A stretch of 64,000 nt of DNA from Mesorhizobium_K marinum (GTDB lineage Bacteria; Pseudomonadota; Alphaproteobacteria; Rhizobiales; Rhizobiaceae), in the NCBI RefSeq assembly GCF_040813715.1, contig NZ_JBFOCH010000018.1. One strand, given 5' to 3'. Position 1 is the first letter of the stretch. Every line of letters starts with the position of its first letter. Below the pieces are notes generated by a model, which saw nothing but the letters and a program-made list of their open reading frames with translations, was not told the origin of the DNA and ran no database searches. Shown here in pieces: positions 38,301 through 48,515 of this stretch. The translations under genes and the position numbers were made by a program.

Positions 38301-41300
38301 GCCTGGCTGATCAGCCGCTCGGCCGAGACCGAGGACAGGCTGTCCATCACGCCCGATGACAAGGCGCTCCTGCGCACGGTAGCGCGGCGCACCTGGGCCT
38401 ATTTCGAGACCTTCGTCACGGCCGAGCACAACCATCTGCCGCCGGACAACTTCCAGGAACGGCCGCTGCCGGTGGTGGCGCCGCGCACCTCGCCGACCAA
38501 CATCGGCGTCTACGTGCTCTCGGTGGTTTCGGCGCGCGACTTCGGCTGGATCAGCCTGGCCGACGCGGTCTCCCGCATCGAGGCCACGATGGACACCATC
38601 GAGGGGATGGAGCGCCACCGCGGCCATCTCTTCAACTGGTACGACACGATGACGCTGCGCCCACTGCATCCGCTCTACGTGTCGAGCGTCGACAGCGGCA
38701 ACCTGGCCGGCCATCTGGTGGCGGTCGCTGCGGCCTGCTCCGAATGGGCCGAGGCACCGTCGGTGCATCTCCAGGGCGACTTCGACGGCATCCTCGACTG
38801 CGTCACCATCCTCGAGGAAAGTCTGGCCGAGCTGCCGGACGACCGCAGGCAGCTGCGGCCGCTTCGCCAGCGGCTCCTGGACCGCATCGTCGGCATGCGC
38901 CGGGCGGTCGAGACCATCAAGACGCAACCCGAAATGGCGTCGATCCGGACGATCAACCTGACCGTCCAGGCGAGCGAGGTGCGCAAGCTTGCCGCCGCGA
39001 TCGACACCGAAGCCAAGTCGGCGCGCAGCGCGGTTCTCGCCGACTGGGCCGACCGCCTGGCGGCGACCTGCGAGGCGCATGTCCAGGATGCCCACGGCGA
39101 CGACCATGCCGTCGCCGCGCTCCGAAAGTCGCTGCTGTCGATCAGCCGGCGCTGCCGGCAATACGCCTTCGAGATGGACTTCTNCGCCCACGGCGACGAC
39201 CACGCCGTCGCCGCGCTCCGAAAGTCGCTGCTGTCGATCAGCCGGCGCTGCCGGCAATACGCCTTCGAGATGGACTTCTCGTTCCTGATGCGCGTCGAGC
39301 GCAAGCTGTTGTCGATCGGCTACCGGGTCGAGGCGCACCAGCTGGACGAAAGCTGCTACGACCTGCTCGCCTCCGAGGCGCGGCTCACCAGCCTGTTCGG
39401 CATCGCCAAGGGCGACCTGCCCACCGAACACTGGTTCAGGCTCGGCCGGCCGCTGGTCGAGATCGGCTTCCGCGGCGCGCTGATGTCGTGGTCGGGTTCG
39501 ATGTTCGAGTACCTGATGCCGCCGCTGGTGATGAAGGAGCCACAAGGCGGCATCCTCAACCAGACCAGCCATCTCGTCATCAAGCGGCAGATGCAGTACG
39601 GGCGCCAGAAGCGCATCCCCTGGGGCATTTCGGAAGCCGCCTACAACGCGCGCGACCGCGAACTCACCTACCAGTACACCAATTTCGGTGTACCGGGCCT
39701 CGGGCTGAAGCGCGGGCTCGGCCAGAACACCGTGATCGCGCCCTACGCGACCGTGCTTGCCGCGCAGTTCATGCCGCGCGAGGCGGTGGTCAACCTCGAG
39801 CGCCTCCGAGACGCCGGCGCGCTCGGCCGCTACGGCTACCACGACGCCGTCGACTACACGCCCGCGCGGGTGCCGGAAGGTACCGACCATCAGGTCGTCT
39901 ACAACTACATGGCACACCATTCCGGCATGTCGATCGTGGCGGTCGCGAACGCCGTCTTCGAAGGCCGCATGCGCGACCGCTTCCACAGCGATCCGGTCAT
40001 CGAGGCGGCGGAGCTGCTGCTGCAGGAGAAGGCGCCGCGCGATATTCCGGTGGCCACCGTGCGCACCGAGGCCGACGAACGCGTCAAGGGCGTCGCCGTC
40101 GAGGAGAGCGCGGACACGCGGCTGGTCCTGAATCCGGCTCTGGCGCTGCGCTCGACCAGCCTGATGTCGAACGGCCGCTATTCGGTGATGGTGACGGCGG
40201 CAGGCTCCGGCTACAGCCGCTGGGGCGAGCAGGCCGTCACGCGCTGGCAGCCGGACCCGACGGAGGACCGGCTCGGCGCCTACATCTTCCTGCGCGACGT
40301 GGCGACCAACGACTGGTGGTCGGCGACGGCCGATCCGAAGGCCGCGCCGGGCGAGACCTGCCAGACGCTGTTCTGCGACGACAAGGCGACCTTCATCAAG
40401 TCGGTCGGCTCGCTGCGGAGCGAGGTGGAGTACATCGTCGCCTCCGAAGCCAATGGCGAGGCGCGCCGGATCACCATCATCAACGACGGCGCCACAGACC
40501 GCATGATCGAGGTGACGTCGTTTGCCGAACTCGTGCTCGCGCCCGAGGCGAGCGACAATGCCCACCCCGCCTTCTCAAAGATGTTCGTCGAGACGGAAAT
40601 CGCGCCCGACCGCAATGCGATCTACGCCGAGCGCAGGAAGCGCGCCGCCGGCGACCCGGACATCGCCGCCGTGCACTTCGTCACCGATCCAGCCGGCGTG
40701 CGCGATCCCGAGGCCGAGACCGACCGGCGCGCCTTCATCGGGCGCGGGCGCACGATTGCCGATCCGGCGGCCTTCGACCCCGAGGCGAAGCTGGCCGGCA
40801 ATCACGGTTTCACGCTCGACCCGGTGATGTCGCTGCGCCGGCGCGTGCGGGTGCGGGCGAACAAGAAGGTTTCGCTGACGTTCTGGACGCTGGTGGGCAG
40901 CAACCGCGCCGAACTCGAATCCGCCGTAGGCCGCTTCGACCACCCCGAAGGATTCCAGCGCCAGGCGATGCTGGCCTGGACGCGCAGCCAGGTGCAGACG
41001 CGCCACCTCGGCCTCAGCCTGGCCGACGCGGCGAACGTGCAGAAGATGGCGTCCTACCTCATCTATCCGGATCCCTTCCTGCGCCAGCCGCCCGAGACGA
41101 TCGCGGCCGGCCTCGGCCGGCAATCGTCGCTGTGGCCGATGAGCATTTCGGGCGACTTCCCGATCTTCGTGCTGCGCATCGGCGACGTCGCCGACCTCGA
41201 GATCGTGGCGAGCGCGCTGCGCTACCAGGAATATCTGCGCGCGAGGGGCCTGATGGCCGACTTCGTCATCGTCAACGAACAGGCGTCCTCCTACGTGCAG

Positions 41301-44167
41301 GACCTGCAGCAGGCGATCGAGCAGCTGTGCGAGAACAGCCGCCTGCGCGGCACCGAACTCGGGCCTCGCCAGCACATCTTCGCGGTGCGCCGCGACCTCA
41401 TGGACGACCATTCCTACAAGACCCTGCTCGCCGTGGCGCGCGTCGTCCTGCATACCCGCAACGGCAGCATCTTCGACCAGGTCGAGCGTGCCGAGGCGGC
41501 GGCGCTCGCCGCCCGCGACCAGGCGAAGGCCGCGGTTGCGGAAACGGCCGAAGCGGCCGGGCAGGGCGCGCCACAGCCAGTTGTTCTGCCGCGCCCCGGC
41601 AATGCCCCGGCACTGGATGGCGGCGGTCTCGACCGCTGGAACGGTTTCGGCGGCTTCGACCGCGATGGCCGCGACTACGTGGTGCGGCTGGATGGCGGGC
41701 GCTCGACGCCGCATCCCTGGATCAACGTCATCTCCAACAGCGCCTTCNTCCGGCGCCCGATGGCGAGGGCCTCGACCGCTGGAACGGTTTCGGCGGCTTC
41801 GACCGCGACGGCCGCGACTACGTGGTGCGGCTGGATGGCGGGCGCTCGACGCCGCATCCCTGGATCAACGTCATCTCCAACAGCGCCTTCGGCTTCCACA
41901 CCTCCGCCGAGGGGGCGTCGTTCACCTGGAGCCGCAACAGCCGCGACTTCCAACTCACGCCGTGGTCGAACGATCCCGTCACCAACAGGCCGGGCGAGGC
42001 GATCTACCTCTACGACCATGCCGGCGGTCGGGTGTTCTCGCCGTTCGCCGCGGTGGCGCGCGACCCGTCAACGCGCTACGAGGCCCGTCACGGGCAGGGC
42101 TTCTCGAAGTTTACCGCGCGGCGCGGACCGCTGACGGTGGCGCTCACGCAGATCGTCGATCCCGCCGATCCGGTGAAGCTCTCGCGCCTGGCCATCCGAA
42201 ACGCCGGGCCGGTCCCTGCGAAGCTCAGGGTGTACGGCTATGTCGAATGGGTGCTCGGCAACAATCGCGGCAGGTCGGCGCCCACCATCGTTCCCGCCCT
42301 CGACGCCGCCACCGGCGCGCTGCTGGCGCGCAACCCCTACAGCCTCGACAACGGCGACCGCGTATCCTTCCTGGCGACCGACGGCCCGGCGCAGTCGCTG
42401 ACCGCCGACCGTGCCGAATTCATAGGCCGCGGCGGTTCCGTCGACATGCCGGCGACGGTTGCGGCAGGCGCCACGCTGTCCGGCAGGGTCGAGGCGGGCA
42501 CCGACCCCTGCGCGGCTATCGCGCGCGACATCGAGGTTTCGCCCGGCGGCGAGGTCAGCCTGCTCTGGCTGCTCGGCGACGCCGGCTCCCAGGAAGAAGC
42601 GTCGGCCCTCGTCGAGAAGCATCGCGCCGCGGATTTTTCGACGCGGCTGGAGGAGAACGAAGCGGAATGGCGCGGCTTCCTCGACACGCTGCAGGTGAAG
42701 ACGCCTGACGGCGCCTTCGACGCGATGGTCAACCATTGGCTGCCCTATCAGAGCCTCGCCTGCCGCATTCGCGCGCGCTCGGCCTTCTACCAGGCGAGTG
42801 GGGCGTTCGGTTTCCGCGACCAGTTGCAGGACACGCTGGCGCTTCTGCTTCACGATCCGAAGCTCGCCCGTGAGCAGATCCTGAACGCAGCCCGCCGGCA
42901 GTTCGCGGAGGGCGACGTCCAGCACTGGTGGCTGCCGCGCACCGGCGCCGGCGTGCGCACCATCATCTCCGACGATGTCGTCTGGCTGGCCTATGCCGTC
43001 CACCGCTACATGCGGGTCACCGGCGACGACACGCTGCTGGCCGAAGAGGTTCCCTTCATCAAGGGCGAGCCGCTGCAGCCCGGCCAGCACGATGCCTTCT
43101 TCACGCCCGAGGTGACCGAAAAGACGGCCAGCATCTACGATCATTGCGTCAAGGCGCTCGACCTCGCCGTCAAGCGCACCAGCGCGAACGGCCTGCCGCT
43201 GATCCTCGGCGGCGACTGGAACGACGGCATGAACCGTGTCGGCGAGGAGGGCCGGGGCGAGAGCGTGTGGCTCGGCTGGTTCCTCCTGAAGACGCTCGGC
43301 AACTTCATCGCCATCGCGAAGGCGAGGGGTGACGCCAAGCGCGCCAAGGCATGGGACAAGCACGCCCGCCGGCTCAAGCAGGCGCTCGAGAACGCCGCCT
43401 GGGACGGCGAGTGGTACCGGCGCGGCAGCTATGACGACGGCACGCCGCTCGGCTCGCGCCAGTCCGACGAGTGCCAGATCGATTCGATCGCGCAGTCGTG
43501 GAGCGTGATGTCGGAAGGCGGCGATCCGGTGCGCTCGCGAACCGCGATGGAGGCCGCGTCCGCGCGCCTGGTCGACGGCGAGCTGAAGCTGATCAAGCTG
43601 TTCACGCCGCCGTTCCACGACACCGGCAAGGAGCCGGGCTACATCAAGAGCTATCCGCCGGGCGTGCGCGAGAACGGCGGACAGTACACCCACGCGGCGA
43701 CCTGGTTCGTCATCGCGCTCGCCGAGATGGGCAAGGTCGACGACGCCTGGCGCTGCTATTCGATGCTCAACCCGGTCAACCACGCCCTCGACGAACAGGC
43801 GGCCGAGCAGTACCGGACCGAACCCTATGTCGTCGCCGCCGACATCTATTCGGCACCCGACAAGGGCGGTCGCGGGGGCTGGACCTGGTACACGGGGTCG
43901 GCGGGCTGGATGTACCGCGCGGCGGTGGAGAGCATCCTCGGCATCCGGCGGCAAGGGAACCGCCTGTCGGTGAAGCCGGCGCTTCCCGGCCACTGGGACG
44001 GCTACGAGGCGACGCTGCGCCTCGACGCCGCCGTCTACCGGATCAGTGTGCGGCGCGAAAAGAATGCGGGTCCGGCGATCGAGATCGACGGCCAGAGGCA
44101 GGCCGGTTCGACGCTCGAGCTCGGCCGGACCGGGGAGGTCGCCGTTACAGTATTCGTGCCCGTCTGA
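35367..44167 (+). CDS. ndvB: Cyclic beta-1,2-glucan synthase NdvB
   Basis: Broken by joins at 39184 (95 bp repeated) and 41748 (about 142 bp repeated). Removing both offsets gives 8562 bp, 2853 residues, close to Sinorhizobium NdvB. I start at the ATG at 35367 (MNIQTDPERLK) with GGACGGA upstream; a GTG at 35352 would add five residues. Order: a soluble N-terminus to about 410, TM pair (411-470), a GT84 glycosyltransferase domain with MTLDADTRMM near 625, further TM helices (about 815-980), then a long periplasm-related/GH94-like part ending in a phosphorylase-type domain with GGDWNDGMNRVG near 2535. It initiates, elongates and cyclises beta-1,2-glucan from UDP-glucose at the inner membrane. 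The next gene is its exporter ndvA. Confidence 0.95.
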
Positions 44168-44400
44168 ACTTGCGAAATAAATCACATTATCGGCTGCGGC
44201 CGCCATCATTTCGCCGCAAGCCTGCCATTTTTGCTGAAATCTCAATCCGTTAGGAGATCACGCGACGTAACGGTCCGTTTCTGTTTGTTGTTCGGCGAAT
44301 CGGAACGGAACCTTTCGCGGCGCATTGTGTTGCCGTCCAAGCCCGGCTACCAATTCTCCCATGGTGCGATGCACAATTTTTCGATGACGAGGTAATTGCG

Positions 44401-46173
44401 TTGTCTTTGTTCGAAATTTACTGGAGGGCACTCCGGTATCTCGGGGCAGACAGGAGGCGGGTTGCCTTCATCTGCGGCGCCAACGTCGTCCTGGCGATGG
44501 TGACGATCGCCGAACCGGTGCTCTTCGGACGCATCATCGACGCCATCTCGGACAAGGCCAACGTGGTGCCGACGCTCGCGCTCTGGGCCGGCCTCGGCGT
44601 CTTCAACATCGTCGCCTTCGTGCTGGTCGCGCGCGGCGCCGACCGGATCGCGCATGCCCGCCGCGCCGGCGTTCTGTGCGACGCCTTCGAACGCGTCATC
44701 ACCATGCCGCTCGCCTGGCACCACGAACGCGGCACGTCCAACACGCTGCACACCATGCTGAGGGCCGTGGAGGCGCTGTTCGCGCTCTGGCTCGAATTCA
44801 TGCGCCAGCACCTGTCGACCTTCGTCGCGCTCGTGCTCCTGGTGCCGACTGCGCTGTCGCTGGACGTGCGCATGTCGATGGTGCTTCTGGTGCTCGGCGT
44901 GCTCTACGTGGCGATCGGTCGGCTGGTCATGCTCAAGACCACCGAGGGCCAGAAGTCGGTGGAGCGGCACTACCACACCGTTTTCAGCCACGTGACGGAT
45001 TCGGTCGGCAACGTCGCCGTCCTGCAGAGCTACAACCGCATCGGGCATGAGGCCGAGGCGCTCAGGAGCCACGTCCGGTCGCTGCTGTCGGCGCAGAACC
45101 CGGTGCTCGACTGGTGGGCGCTGGCCAGCGCGCTGCACCGCCTGTCCTCAACCATCTCGATGATGGTGGTCCTGCTCATCGGCGCATTGCTGGTCTCGCG
45201 CGGCGAACTCAGGATCGGCGACATCGTCGCCTTCACCGGCTTTGCCGCGCTGTTGATAAGCCGGCTCGACCAGGTCTCCAACTTCGTCAACCAGGTGTTC
45301 GAGGCGCGGGTGAAGCTCGAGGATTTCTACCGCATCGAGGACGCGTCGGCCGCCGCCCGGGAGCCGGCCGGGCTGCTCGAACTCGACCGTGTCGCGGGCC
45401 GTGTCCGTTTCGAGGACGTCTCCTTCCGCTTCCCGAACTCGGGGCAGGGCGTCGCCGACATCTCCTTCGAGGTCGAGGCCGGGCAGACGATTGCCATCGT
45501 CGGCCCCACCGGTTCCGGCAAGACGACCCTCATCAACCTGCTGCAGCGCGTGCATTCCCCGCAGGCGGGCCGCATCCTCGTCGACGGCGTCGACATCGCC
45601 GACGTCACCCGAAAGTCGCTGCGCCAGCAGATCGCGACGGTGTTCCAGGACGCCGGCCTGTTCAACCGGTCGATCGAGGAGAACATCCGGATCGGCCGCG
45701 CCGGCGCAGTCAACGACGAGGTGCACGCCGCAGCCGAGGCCGCAGCCGCGCACGATTTCATCCTGGCCAAGAGCGACGGCTACGATACCGCCGCCGGCGA
45801 ACGCGGCAGCCAGCTTTCCGGCGGCGAGCGGCAGCGCATCGCGATCGCGCGGGCGATCCTGAAGGATTCGCCGATCCTGGTGCTCGACGAGGCGACCAGC
45901 GCGCTCGATGTCGAGACCGAGGCGCGCGTCAAGGAGGCGATCGACCGCCTGCGCCAGGGCCGCACCACCTTCATCATCGCGCACCGCCTGACCACCGTAC
46001 GCGACGCCGACCTCGTCGTCTTCCTCGACAATGGCAGGATCGTCGAAATGGGCGGGTTCAACGAGCTTTCCGCCCGCAACGGGCGGTTTGCCGGCCTGCT
46101 GCGCGCTGGCGGTCTCCTGACCGACGACGAGGTGCGCCGCCTGGCCAGGGTGGCGGTCGAGGAAGCGGCCTGA
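44401..46173 (+). CDS. ndvA: Cyclic beta-1,2-glucan ABC exporter NdvA
   Basis: A 590-residue fused permease-ATPase. The start is a TTG at 44401 (SLFEIYWRALRYL follows), supported by GAGG upstream and by the MSLF start of known NdvA. Six TM helices occupy about residues 20-300 (ANVVLAMVTIAEPVLFGRII, LWLEFMRQHLSTFVALVLLV). The ATPase has Walker A GPTGSGKTT, signature LSGGERQ, Walker B ILVLDEATSALD and the switch His in IIAHRL. It exports cyclic glucan to the periplasm, where it serves in osmoadaptation and host interaction. It lies 233 bp after ndvB; the spacer shows no clear terminator, so it may have its own promoter. Confidence 0.95.
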   Translation: MSLFEIYWRALRYLGADRRRVAFICGANVVLAMVTIAEPVLFGRIIDAISDKANVVPTLALWAGLGVFNIVAFVLVARGADRIAHARRAGVLCDAFERVITMPLAWHHERGTSNTLHTMLRAVEALFALWLEFMRQHLSTFVALVLLVPTALSLDVRMSMVLLVLGVLYVAIGRLVMLKTTEGQKSVERHYHTVFSHVTDSVGNVAVLQSYNRIGHEAEALRSHVRSLLSAQNPVLDWWALASALHRLSSTISMMVVLLIGALLVSRGELRIGDIVAFTGFAALLISRLDQVSNFVNQVFEARVKLEDFYRIEDASAAAREPAGLLELDRVAGRVRFEDVSFRFPNSGQGVADISFEVEAGQTIAIVGPTGSGKTTLINLLQRVHSPQAGRILVDGVDIADVTRKSLRQQIATVFQDAGLFNRSIEENIRIGRAGAVNDEVHAAAEAAAAHDFILAKSDGYDTAAGERGSQLSGGERQRIAIARAILKDSPILVLDEATSALDVETEARVKEAIDRLRQGRTTFIIAHRLTTVRDADLVVFLDNGRIVEMGGFNELSARNGRFAGLLRAGGLLTDDEVRRLARVAVEEAA

Positions 46174-46234
46174 CGCGGCGATGCGGCGCTTGGCGCGATT
46201 GCGGCGGCCCGTCGCCGGGTCTATGTAACGCGCG

Positions 46235-46999
46235 ATGAGCGAAACCAGCCAGAGCGCCCGGCGCCTTTCCGACCTCGCCAACCCGACCCGGTTCCTGGCG
46301 CTGGCGGACCGCGTGCTGCCGTGGCTGGCCGCGGCCAGCGCCCTGGTGCTTGCCGCCGGGCTCTATCTCGCCTTCGCCGCTCCCGCCGACTACCAGCAGG
46401 GCATCACGGTCAGGATCATGTACATCCACGTGCCCTTCGCGTGGCTGTCGATGTTCTGCTACTCGCTGATGGCGCTTTCGGCGCTGGGCACGCTGGTCTG
46501 GCGCCATCCGCTTGCCGACGTCGCCTTGAAGGCTGCCGCCCCGATCGGCGCGGTCTTTACCGCGCTGGCGCTCGCCACCGGCTCGATCTGGGGCAAGCCG
46601 ATGTGGGGCACATGGTGGGTCTGGGACGCCCGGCTGACCTCGGTGTTCGTGCTCTTCCTGATGTATCTCGGCATCCTCGCCCTGACCCGCGCGCTCGACG
46701 ACCCGTCGCGATCCGCCCGCGCCGCCGCCATCATCACGCTGGTCGGCTTCATCAACATTCCGATCATCAAGTTTTCGGTCGACTGGTGGAACACGCTGCA
46801 CCAGCCGGCGTCGGTATTCCGCCTCGACGGGCCGACCATCGATCCCTCGATGCTGCGGCCGCTGATGGTGATGGCGGTCGGCTTCACGCTGCTCTTCATG
46901 ACGCTGCACGTCGCCTCGATGCGCACCGAGATCTACCGCCGCCGCGTCATCGCCATGCGCCAGATCGCGGCGCGGCGGGCGGAGCGGGGCCAGGGCTGA
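46235..46999 (+). CDS. ccmC: Heme exporter / cytochrome c maturation protein CcmC
   Basis: A 254-residue six-TM protein. The tryptophan-rich heme-handling motif is WGTWWVWDARLTS (near residue 126). The two external His ligands lie in YIHVPFAW and WWNTLHQPAS. CcmC presents heme to CcmE during c-type cytochrome maturation. It starts 61 bp after ndvA. None of the usual partners ccmA, ccmB, ccmD or ccmG is in the window: the next gene, selO, lies on the other strand with zero spacing. The gene is therefore isolated from its normal operon, or the operon is split. Confidence 0.93.
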   Translation: MSETSQSARRLSDLANPTRFLALADRVLPWLAAASALVLAAGLYLAFAAPADYQQGITVRIMYIHVPFAWLSMFCYSLMALSALGTLVWRHPLADVALKAAAPIGAVFTALALATGSIWGKPMWGTWWVWDARLTSVFVLFLMYLGILALTRALDDPSRSARAAAIITLVGFINIPIIKFSVDWWNTLHQPASVFRLDGPTIDPSMLRPLMVMAVGFTLLFMTLHVASMRTEIYRRRVIAMRQIAARRAERGQG

Positions 47000-48427
47000 T
47001 CACCCTCCAGCGGCGGCGTAGGCCCCGCGCATCACCGCAATGTCTGCAAGCTTCGCATGGAAAGCGGACCAGTCGTCGCTGTCGGCGATCGGCGCCCACA
47101 GCGCCTCGACCTCGTCGATCAGCATCGTGCACGGCTCTTCGCGCGCGAAATAGGAGTGCTCAAGATTGACGCCCGGCCGCGGCGGATGCGCGGCGATGGC
47201 CGCGAAAACCGGCTCGAAGGCGTCCGTGGCATAGAATCCGGCCGCCGGGCTCGCCGCCGCGCGGCTTTCGCTCAGGCGGCCGCCGAACCAGTCGAAGAAA
47301 AACTGCTCGAACGGCATCTTTGTGTCGCCGAGGTGCTTCCAGACCATGCGCACGAGCGCGCCCGCCGCCTCGTCGCCGGCGGGCGCCAGGCCAAGCCGCC
47401 TCAGCATCGCCGCGCTGAACGCCGCATGGAAATGCGCCTCGAAGCCGCGAAGGATCGCCTCCAGCCCTGACTTTTCGGCCAGCGGCAGCAGGCATTCGGC
47501 GAGCCGTGTCAGGTTCCACAGCAGGGTGTCGGGCTGACGACCGTAGGCATAGAGGCCAGTCTGGTCGAAATAGGCGGCGGTGAAGGCCGGATCGAGTTCC
47601 GGGAGGAACCGCCAGGGACCGTAGTCGAAGCTCTCGCCTGTCACGTTGATATTGTCGGTGTTCAGGACGCCGTGCACGAAACCGGCGAGCATCCAGTCCG
47701 CGCCGGTGACGGCGACGCGGCGGCAGACCTCCTCGAGGAAGGCCAGCGCCCGCCCGGCGGGATCGTCGCGCCAGATGTCGGGCATGTAGCTGCGGATGGC
47801 ATGGTCCAGCAGCGTGCGGATGTTGTCGTGCTGGTCGAGGTAGAGCAGCCGCTGGAAACTGCCGATGCGGACATGCGAATGGCTGAGCCGAACCAGCACC
47901 GAGGACCGGGTGGGGGAGGGCTCGTCGCCGCGCGCGAGTTCTTCGCCGGTTTCGACGAGGCTGAACGATTTCGACGTGTCGACGCCAAGCGCTTCCAGCA
48001 TTTCGGTGGCCAGCACCTCGCGCACGCCGCCCTTCAGCGTCAGCCGGCCGTCAGCGGTGCGCGACCAGGGCGTCCGGCCGCTGCCCTTGGTGGCGAGGTC
48101 GAGCAGCCGTCCGTCTTCCCGGTCGTGCAACTGCGCGTGGAGGAAGCCGCGACCGTCGCCGAGGTCGGGGTTGTAAACGCGGAACTGGTGTCCGTGGTAG
48201 CGCAGCGCGAGCGGGGTGGCGAAGCTGCCGGGCAGGGGCTTGAAACGTGCAAAATGGTTGAGCCACTCGGCGTCGCTCAGCGCTCCGAGCCCGACGCGCT
48301 CGGCCCAGCGCTGGTTGCGGTAGCGCAGGATGTGTGCCGGAAATTCCGCCGGCTGGACCTCGTCGAAGAAGTCGCCGCCGAGCGTGGCATGGGCGAGGGA
48401 GGGGCGATAGTCTTCCGAGACGGGCAT
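47000..48427 (-). CDS. selO: SelO/YdiU family protein AMPylase (pseudokinase fold)
   Basis: A 475-residue protein, normal length. Family signatures: LRYHGHQFRVYNPDLGDGRG (nucleotide-binding region), KGSGRTPWSR, GGVREVLATEMLEALG, and the active-site region HGVLNTDNINVTGESFDYGPW with the Asn and Asp that bind metal. SelO proteins transfer AMP to Ser/Thr/Tyr of redox proteins. No Cys/Sec pair is visible at the C-terminus, which ends YAAAGG. It is convergent with ccmC, and the two stop codons are adjacent. Confidence 0.9.
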   Translation of the reverse strand: MPVSEDYRPSLAHATLGGDFFDEVQPAEFPAHILRYRNQRWAERVGLGALSDAEWLNHFARFKPLPGSFATPLALRYHGHQFRVYNPDLGDGRGFLHAQLHDREDGRLLDLATKGSGRTPWSRTADGRLTLKGGVREVLATEMLEALGVDTSKSFSLVETGEELARGDEPSPTRSSVLVRLSHSHVRIGSFQRLLYLDQHDNIRTLLDHAIRSYMPDIWRDDPAGRALAFLEEVCRRVAVTGADWMLAGFVHGVLNTDNINVTGESFDYGPWRFLPELDPAFTAAYFDQTGLYAYGRQPDTLLWNLTRLAECLLPLAEKSGLEAILRGFEAHFHAAFSAAMLRRLGLAPAGDEAAGALVRMVWKHLGDTKMPFEQFFFDWFGGRLSESRAAASPAAGFYATDAFEPVFAAIAAHPPRPGVNLEHSYFAREEPCTMLIDEVEALWAPIADSDDWSAFHAKLADIAVMRGAYAAAGG

Positions 48428-48515
48428 TTTTACTCCGGCCTTCCGGTCTGGCCTTGCAGGGGGTGGGACATCCGGGGTGGCGGGCCGGCGTCCGGTGCGG
48501 ACGTCGGCGTCGCGT

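Noticed and set aside
37341..40565. A very long antisense open frame (about 1070 codons) opposite ndvB
   Set aside because: It mirrors the third-position GC of ndvB, shows no family motif, and has an Arg/His/Val-rich composition typical of shadow frames. The same holds for long antisense frames opposite kinase, tamA and ndvB segments.
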